A stretch of DNA of 64,000 bases from Tenebrio molitor (Eukaryota; Arthropoda; Insecta; Coleoptera; Tenebrionidae). Below, one piece after another: positions 58,890 to 64,000 of the stretch. The stretch covers positions 17,546,001 to 17,610,000 of the forward strand of contig NC_091048.1 of assembly GCF_963966145.1 (NCBI RefSeq), in the 5' to 3' direction. The position numbers were made by a program, and so were the translations under genes. Position 1 is the first letter of the stretch, and every line of letters begins with the position of its first letter. The notes beneath the pieces were generated by a model. The model was not told where the DNA came from. It worked only from the letters and a program-made list of their open reading frames with translations, and searched no databases.

Positions 58890-59718
58890 ATAATTTCCAC
58901 GGCCTTTATAACCCCCTTCGGTGTATATCGCTTCAAAAGGCTCCCGTTTGTTCTCCGAAATGCACCTGCCACCTTCCAGCGCTTAATTGACCGGGTAAAG
59001 ATAGGATTAACAGATATCACTCTCCTGGCATATCTCGACGATTTGATACTCTTGTCACCTACAGCTCAAAAACACCTCGAATACCTCCAGCGTACATTCG
59101 ACCAACTACGCTCATTTAACCTTCGAATGAACCGACCGAAATGCCGTTTCGCTTGCAACGAGGTCCAATACTCGGGACACATAGTCTCTGAAGAAGGAAT
59201 CCGTCCCGATCCAGGGAAAACACGCGCCATACAAGACATGTCCACCCCAAGAAACGTCAAGAACGTTCTGACCTTCCTTCAGACGTGCAGTTAGTATCGC
59301 AAGTTTATACCAAACTTCTCCGAAGTAGCTCGACCGCTCAGCCAGCTAACACGGAAGAACTCCCAGTTCGAGTGGAATCCAGCCCAGGAAAAAGCGTACC
59401 AACACCTAAAAACGGCCCTCACAACAGCACCAATCCTCAGACAAGCCGACAGCAGTCTAAGGTACGTCTTACGCACAGACACTAACGCTTATGCAATTGG
59501 CGCGGCTCTACTCCAGGGGGAGGGAACCGACGAACGACCCATCGAGTACGCTAGCCGATTGTTAAACGCCGCCGAGCAGAATTATTCAACCACGGAAAGA
59601 GAGGCCCTAGCTATCGTTTGGAGCGTACAGAAGTTCCGGCCCTACCTAGAGGATTCCCCCACGGTTATCGTCACCGATCACCAACCACTCCGGTGGTTAA
59701 TGTCTCTCAAATCTCCAA
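58890..59718 (+). pseudogene. Gypsy reverse transcriptase and RNase H, broken
   Basis: Starts inside the RT palm (TAFITPFGVYRFKRLPF), keeps the YLDD catalytic box (LLAYLDDLILLS) and the thumb, then hits a TAG at 59292-59294. It continues in the same frame through the RNase H part (LRTDTNAYAIGAALLQGEG, TTEREALAIVWSVQKFRPYL, VIVTDHQPLRWLMSLKSP). At about 59718 a short deletion shifts the frame. The N-terminal part of RT is missing. Not functional. Confidence 0.8.
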
Positions 59719-60249
59719 CTGCAACCGTACAACATATCTATAGAATACTCCCTCGGCAAAGCCAATGTTGTAGCTGATATGCTGTCTCGTCCGCCCAGAA
59801 ATGATGAGACGATTCCTCTACAGAGTGTGTCAATCGATCTTCCCACCAGGAGTACCGCTGACCTACGGTCCACCCAACTTCAAGACCCGGAACTCCAGAA
59901 AATCATACGAGGATTAGAAACCGGAGCCCCGGAAGAATCCAGTCAATGGTCCGGAAGAGGGTACTTCATAAACCAAGGGGTCCTATACAGATATTCACAG
60001 GACGATATCTCCGAAGAAGCCCGGCTAGTTATTCCTGAGAGCGAGAGGAGAGCCATCCTGAAGGAACATCACGATGCCCCGACCGCTGGTCATTATGGCA
60101 TCGAACATACCCTGCAGAAGATCCGTAGAAAATTCTATTGGCCAGGCATGCGAGCATCCATCACTCAACACGTGAAGCAATGCCTAGCCTGCCAACGCTA
60201 TAAAGCCTCCAATCTCAAACCCGCAGGATTATTACAAACCCCAGTACTA
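59719..60249 (+). pseudogene. Gypsy RNase H tail and integrase zinc domain
   Basis: After the frameshift the frame reads ANVVADMLSRPP, the usual end of RNase H. An integrase HHCC zinc domain follows, within HHDAPTAGHYGIEHTLQKIR and HVKQCLACQRYK (H, H, C, C all present). Coding is cut by a TA-flanked insertion at 60250. Confidence 0.8.
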
Positions 60250-61118
60250 CAGGGTTATTCTAAATGATTGTAGTCGAAGTAGGCCATGCCCATGTTATTA
60301 CATTTTTGCCGCTTTCATGTCTACTGTCAGTTTTGTCGCTGTCACTGTCATTTTTTAGGTGAAAAGTGCGGTGATGAGATTTTTATTTATTTTTGTTAAA
60401 TTAACGATTGAATCCAGATATGTTGAGTTGTTTTGCACCCAATTTGACTCCCATGTGTGAACGGTGTGTACTCACTATTCACATCATTTTGATGTTTTTT
60501 TATGTGGAGCGGCAACCAATCGAAATTTTCGGTTAGTTAAGCATATTAATTGCATAGATAATCGTTCCTAATATACATATTCTTAAATACAACGAAATTT
60601 ATGGAGATGTGAGTATGAATTTAATTATTTCACGGAATTCAGTACTTGCTATAATACCCACAACATTGGAAGTAGATGAAGGAAAAGAATATGAAGATTT
60701 AAGCAGGCAAAGGAGTGTTTGCGGTGACAGAGAATGTTTCAGTCGGGATCGGTACATTAGCAGCACTATTGGAAAGGCTTGCCTACAACATTATGTTAGT
60801 GAAGAATATTTTTAAAATACATTTTAAATTATTGCAAGTCTATTACTGATTAAAAGATTTTTGAAATCCCTACCTGGGCAAATATTTAAACTTTCTGAAG
60901 CCAATTCATTAAATGTTTTTGTCTTTTTATACTCCTTACACGTCTCCAAATAGCATTTTACATGTCATCTTTTTGACATTTAACGTTTCGCGCCAATTTC
61001 GGCGCCGGCAAAGTAGCGCCAAACGGCGAACGCCGAAAACTGGCAAATGAACAGGCCGGAGAGAGTCAAGCGTCAAGCGTCTCGACTATTTAGAAGGTCG
61101 TGATTTAGAATAACCCTG
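60250..61118. mobile_element. 869 bp TA-flanked element inside gypsy integrase
   Basis: Ends CAGGGTTATTCTAAATGATT and inverted GTGATTTAGAATAACCCTG, with TA at 60248-60249 and 61119-61120. The interior is not obviously transposon-like. A short frame starts at 60420 (MLSCFAPNLTPMCERC), and a 67-codon frame at 60615-60815 reads MNLIISRNSVLAIIPTT and later VCGDRECFSRDRY. Neither is recognised. The element might have captured host sequence. Confidence 0.65.
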
Positions 61119-61120
61119 TA

Positions 61121-61560
61121 CAATAACGGTATGAAGTTTTGGCCATCGACCTTTTTGGACCCCTACCCCCAGGGCCCAACGACGAGAAGTGGATTTTAAT
61201 TGTTGAAGACTACGCAACTCGATGGGTAGAAATATTTCCTTTAACCACCGCCACAGCCGAAGAATGTGCCAACAAGCTAATCGACGAAATATTTCTGAGA
61301 TACGGACTACCCCGAAGACTCATAAGTGACAACGGCACTCAGTTCATCAGCGGAATTATGCAATATGTCACTTACTGCCTTGACATCGATCAAAAGTTCA
61401 CGCCAGTTTATCACCCCAGTGCTAATCCGGCCGAAAGAAAAAACAGAGACATGAAAACGTAGCTAGCCATATACTTAGGCAACGACCATACCCGATGGCC
61501 TTTGAAGCTCCCAGCCATCCGTTTCGCCATCAACAGCACGATCTGCCAAGGTACCGGTCT
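61121..61560 (+). pseudogene. Gypsy integrase catalytic core
   Basis: YEVLAIDLFGPLPPGPNDEK holds the first catalytic Asp, LISDNGTQFISG the second, and NPAERKNRDMKT the Glu. A TAG at 61460-61462 interrupts, after which LAIYLGNDHTRWPLKLPAIR continues in the same frame. A further frameshift lies near 61560. Confidence 0.8.
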
Positions 61561-62046
61561 GAAGTATCCCACGATCTCAGACAAATACTTCAAAGTGAAA
61601 ACTTCGTACCAGAGGTGACCCCAAAATTGTTGTTCATAACCGAAACCATGGCAACAGCCCGAGAAGCACATGAAAAGCAACAAGACAAGCGTAAAGAGGT
61701 AGCAGACGCAAAACGACGACCTAGCCCCCTTTACAAACCTGGAGACAAAGTTTGGGTCAACTCTCACACCTTGAGCAACGCGAACAAAGGCCGAACTAGC
61801 AAGTTCACCCCAAAAAGAAATGGGCCCTACGTCATCCTCGCCGCCAAAGGGCCATGCTCCTACGAAATCGCTAGCCCCACAAACCCCTTATCTCTTTTAG
61901 GTATCTACCACGTATCCGCCATCAGCCCGTACCAAGGACCTACCGACGACACGCAGGTGTTCCCCATCGTCCCCATCCGAAGACGCGGACGTCCCCGGAA
62001 GAACACTAACTTCAAAACCACGCGTTGGGTCGATTGCAGGTTTTGA
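61561..62046 (+). pseudogene. Gypsy integrase C-terminal domain
   Basis: Resumes in a new frame with SENFVPEVTPKLL, then basic KQQDKRKEVADAKRRPSP, the YKPGDKVWVNSHTLS (GPY/F-type) region and KFTPKRNGPYVIL. It ends at a stop after RRRGRPRKNTNF, an AT-hook-like RGRPRK. No envelope gene follows. Confidence 0.75.
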
Positions 62047-62053
62047 GGGGGAG
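62045..62053 (+). other. Polypurine tract
   Basis: GAGGGGGAG directly after the pol stop and directly before the presumed LTR start. It is the plus-strand primer site of gypsy elements. Confidence 0.65.
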
Positions 62054-62708
62054 TATAACCCGAGCGCTTAAATAAGTCCTCGAGCGTCCACCAGAGTAGC
62101 GCTCCAGTCGCGCCACCCTCACCGGCCCACGCATCACCCCCTCTTTAACTACCGCCGGAACAAGCAGTACCGGCTGACAAGAACCGAGACCTCCCGACGG
62201 GAAAAGTATAAGACCATGAGTTACAACCCACTTTGCATTCGGGAGGTCCCGGGCAGTCCCGGGTTCTAACCCGGTGCTGCCTGACCACATGTGGGTTTTT
62301 TTTCAGAGGTTTCCCGACACTATCACATCGTGGTATGTCCCATATCACAGATAAGGCGAATGCTGGGTGAGTATCAACCTCTCAGTACCTACCACCTTCC
62401 TTCCGCACCCATCCTCACCGTACCCATCCCGAATCTTCCCGTCAGTGTGGCTGAAAAGGCTGTGAAAAGCCTCAGCAGCCCGCCCCCCTTCGGGGGGGAA
62501 TGAAAGATGTATCCTTTCTTTTTTTCCCAGAGAAGCAATCTTTTCCGCTCCTGCTCAGTTGCTCCCTTGTGAGCACGACTACCTGGAAAGAGAACCTGCT
62601 GCTCCGTTCCAACGTGTTTTGTACGTTACATCTTTGTATTTGTACATACATATTGTAAATATACGATTTCTGCGATCAAGTGTGTGAGTGATTTCTCATC
62701 GAGCCCCA
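62054..62708 (+). repeat. Probable 3' LTR of the gypsy element
   Basis: Begins TATAACCCGAGCGC after the polypurine tract (a TG start is expected, so one base has probably changed). Its end was placed at CGAGCCCCA from general LTR rules. It contains a GTATAAGACC TATA-like motif near 62208 and a GC-rich palindromic stretch (62230-62285, with TCCCGGGTTCTAACCCGG) that may be a separate insertion. No second copy in the window lets me confirm the limits. Confidence 0.45.
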
Positions 62709-62785
62709 GAGAAAATTCAAGAACTCCGTCATATTTTTTATTATTATAATGTTGCTTGTTTTATTAAATGATTGATTGTGCATAA

Positions 62786-62922
62786 AATAGTATACAAACC
62801 TCGGCGAAAGTCCATTCCTGTGTCTCGAGAACTAGTTCACCTCGAGGGCAAGCCTCTCGGTAAACTATTGTTGTCTCGACAGGAATGGAACACTTTCCTC
62901 CTCGGTATGTAATATACTATTA
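62786..62922. repeat. Fold-back hairpin module 5
   Basis: Ends AAAATAGTATACAAACCTCG and CCTCGGTATGTAATATACTATT. The stem CCATTCCTGTGTCTCGAG pairs with GTCTCGACAGGAATGG, with an inner palindrome around CACCTCGAGGGCAAGCCTC. Closest to the 53424-53558 module. Confidence 0.75.
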
Positions 62923-64000
62923 CAGCCCTAGAGCTATAATATACTGAATTACACCCTAAAAACTAGTCCATAAGTGGACAAAAATCGCCCGACCGGACAT
63001 AAACTATTTTACTTTCTTACGAATATTAAAATAATAAATCTGGCAATGCGGTGGCAACAAAATGTCGAACAGACACTGACAGAAAAAAAAGTGGCATCCA
63101 TTGCATCATTGAATCAGTTAGTCCAACATGCAAAGAAAAAATCATAGCCAACTCGGTCCCAAAAACATCGTGAATGCCTAATATCAAGGCGGTCTGTGGA
63201 ATAGCCCACTAACGTCTGACAACGTTGCTTCGTCAACCTTTAAAAAAAGTTTCTAGTTTTGAAGTTTTGTGATCACTCACTGTCACTCACTATTTTGTCA
63301 TTGTTGGCTGTCAGTTAATCATCACTGAAAGATTTTTCTAATTCTCGTATTGCAACTTTACTTCAGTTAAAGTATATCAGGTGACCAAGTCAAGGTAATT
63401 ATGTGTATCCTGTTTTATAAGATAGCTATTGTTAGTAAAATTTCATAGTCCTGTATTCTGAACAAGTATCCTATCCAAAATGAAGATAGAAGACCTTTTA
63501 GTTCACCTTGATTGCATTAGCTCGAGTGCAAATTCCAACACATGCCACCTGTACACTGTACAGCTCAGGACAAGATTTTTTTTTCTAAAGTCGTACACAG
63601 AGACCATTAAAGACCAATAAAGGTGCAGTATGAATTGTTGAAAATAAATAAGAACTGCTACCCACTCGGGTGTATGGACCCTACCATCAATACAGGTTTA
63701 TAATTTAAAATGGATTTTAGACCTAATGGAACGAGCAACAAAGACCTCACGCGCCAGTTTTCTAGTTCCAAAATCCGCATCCATTCTTGCATTCTAATCT
63801 TCTTCGATGGGAATTTGAAAACGCTAACGTAGGAGGACTTACTTGAAGCATAATTTGACTTGCAATTGGGTATCTACGAGAACACAACATTTGTGTGGCA
63901 TGTTTATTTTTCACTTACTGAAATTAATTGTCTTGTCAAAATGATTTTTGAATGAACCGCCTTCCTATGGAAGTACCAATATTTTTGAAACTCAGGATGC
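62923..64000. other. Right flank, no supported gene
   Basis: No long reading frame. A 46-codon frame begins at an ATG at 63480 (MKIEDLLVHLDCISSSAN), after a possible AAG/GTAATT donor at about 63395. It is too short and unlike anything I know to call. Confidence 0.35.

Larger units (their letters stand above)
53965..62708 (+). mobile_element. Degenerate Ty3/gypsy retrotransposon with two insertions
   Basis: Gag (53965-54650), protease, reverse transcriptase, RNase H, integrase and a probable 3' LTR occur in canonical order on the plus strand. A P-superfamily transposon splits gag from protease, and an 869 bp element splits the integrase. Removing these would leave a gag-pol frame interrupted by a large deletion, two stops and two or more frameshifts, so the copy is dead. 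No 5' LTR or primer-binding site is recognised upstream of gag, so the 5' end appears truncated. Boundaries at both ends are approximate. Confidence 0.75.

Noticed and set aside
62230..62290. tRNA-like T-arm (GGGTTCTAACCC) near the LTR
   Set aside because: No matching acceptor stem, D-arm or anticodon arm could be laid out around it. At most it is the B-box relic of a SINE.
63480..63620. 46-codon ATG frame near the right edge
   Set aside because: Too short, no family match, no clear splice or polyadenylation context.
1..64000. CRISPR arrays, bacterial operons or phage genes
   Set aside because: None seen. Spliced insect genes and eukaryotic mobile elements define the window.

Overview
This window is AT-rich eukaryotic DNA that reads as an insect chromosome, most likely a beetle or another holometabolous insect. 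The evidence is a set of clearly insect-type, intron-containing genes with very short introns (51-60 bp in Bap55), large repeat-filled introns elsewhere, and many DNA-transposon-derived repeats. The order cannot be fixed from the sequence alone.

Layout. 1-24.5 kb is dominated by the 5' end of a minus-strand Skeletor gene. The signal-peptide exon is at 23910-23955 and the next coding exon, holding the start of a DM13 domain, is at 9602-9830. A 14 kb first intron lies between them and later exons fall off the left edge. A cysteine-rich plus-strand ORF (22098-22673) sits inside this intron. 24.5-37 kb is gene-free and built of decayed transposons (an RTE/Jockey-like endonuclease, a mariner-like transposase, a hAT-like element, nested MITEs). 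37.7-43.3 kb is the gene island: Bap55/ACTL6 (+, 4 exons), the ER nucleotide-exchange factor Sil1 (-, 2 exons, tail to tail with Bap55), and nucleoplasmin-like Nlp (+, 4 exons, head to head with Sil1). 44.1-50.4 kb is a 6.26 kb element with long inverted arms and many younger insertions nested in it. 51-54 kb holds MITEs, a Crypton-like recombinase remnant and a cluster of hairpin modules. 54-62.7 kb is a dead Ty3/gypsy retrotransposon broken by stops, frameshifts, deletions and two later insertions.

The most notable object is a 3866 bp P-superfamily DNA transposon (54651-58516) inserted inside that gypsy element. It has 30 bp perfect terminal inverted repeats, an exact 8 bp target duplication and a single uninterrupted 947-residue THAP-domain transposase with its catalytic acidic residues in place. 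It looks young and possibly autonomous, in contrast to its decayed host. A second notable theme is a family of about 110-140 bp self-complementary modules that share their outer ends but have different inner stems, found at five or more places.

The three island genes are ordinary housekeeping genes (chromatin remodelling, ER protein folding, histone chaperoning). They share a locus, not a pathway.
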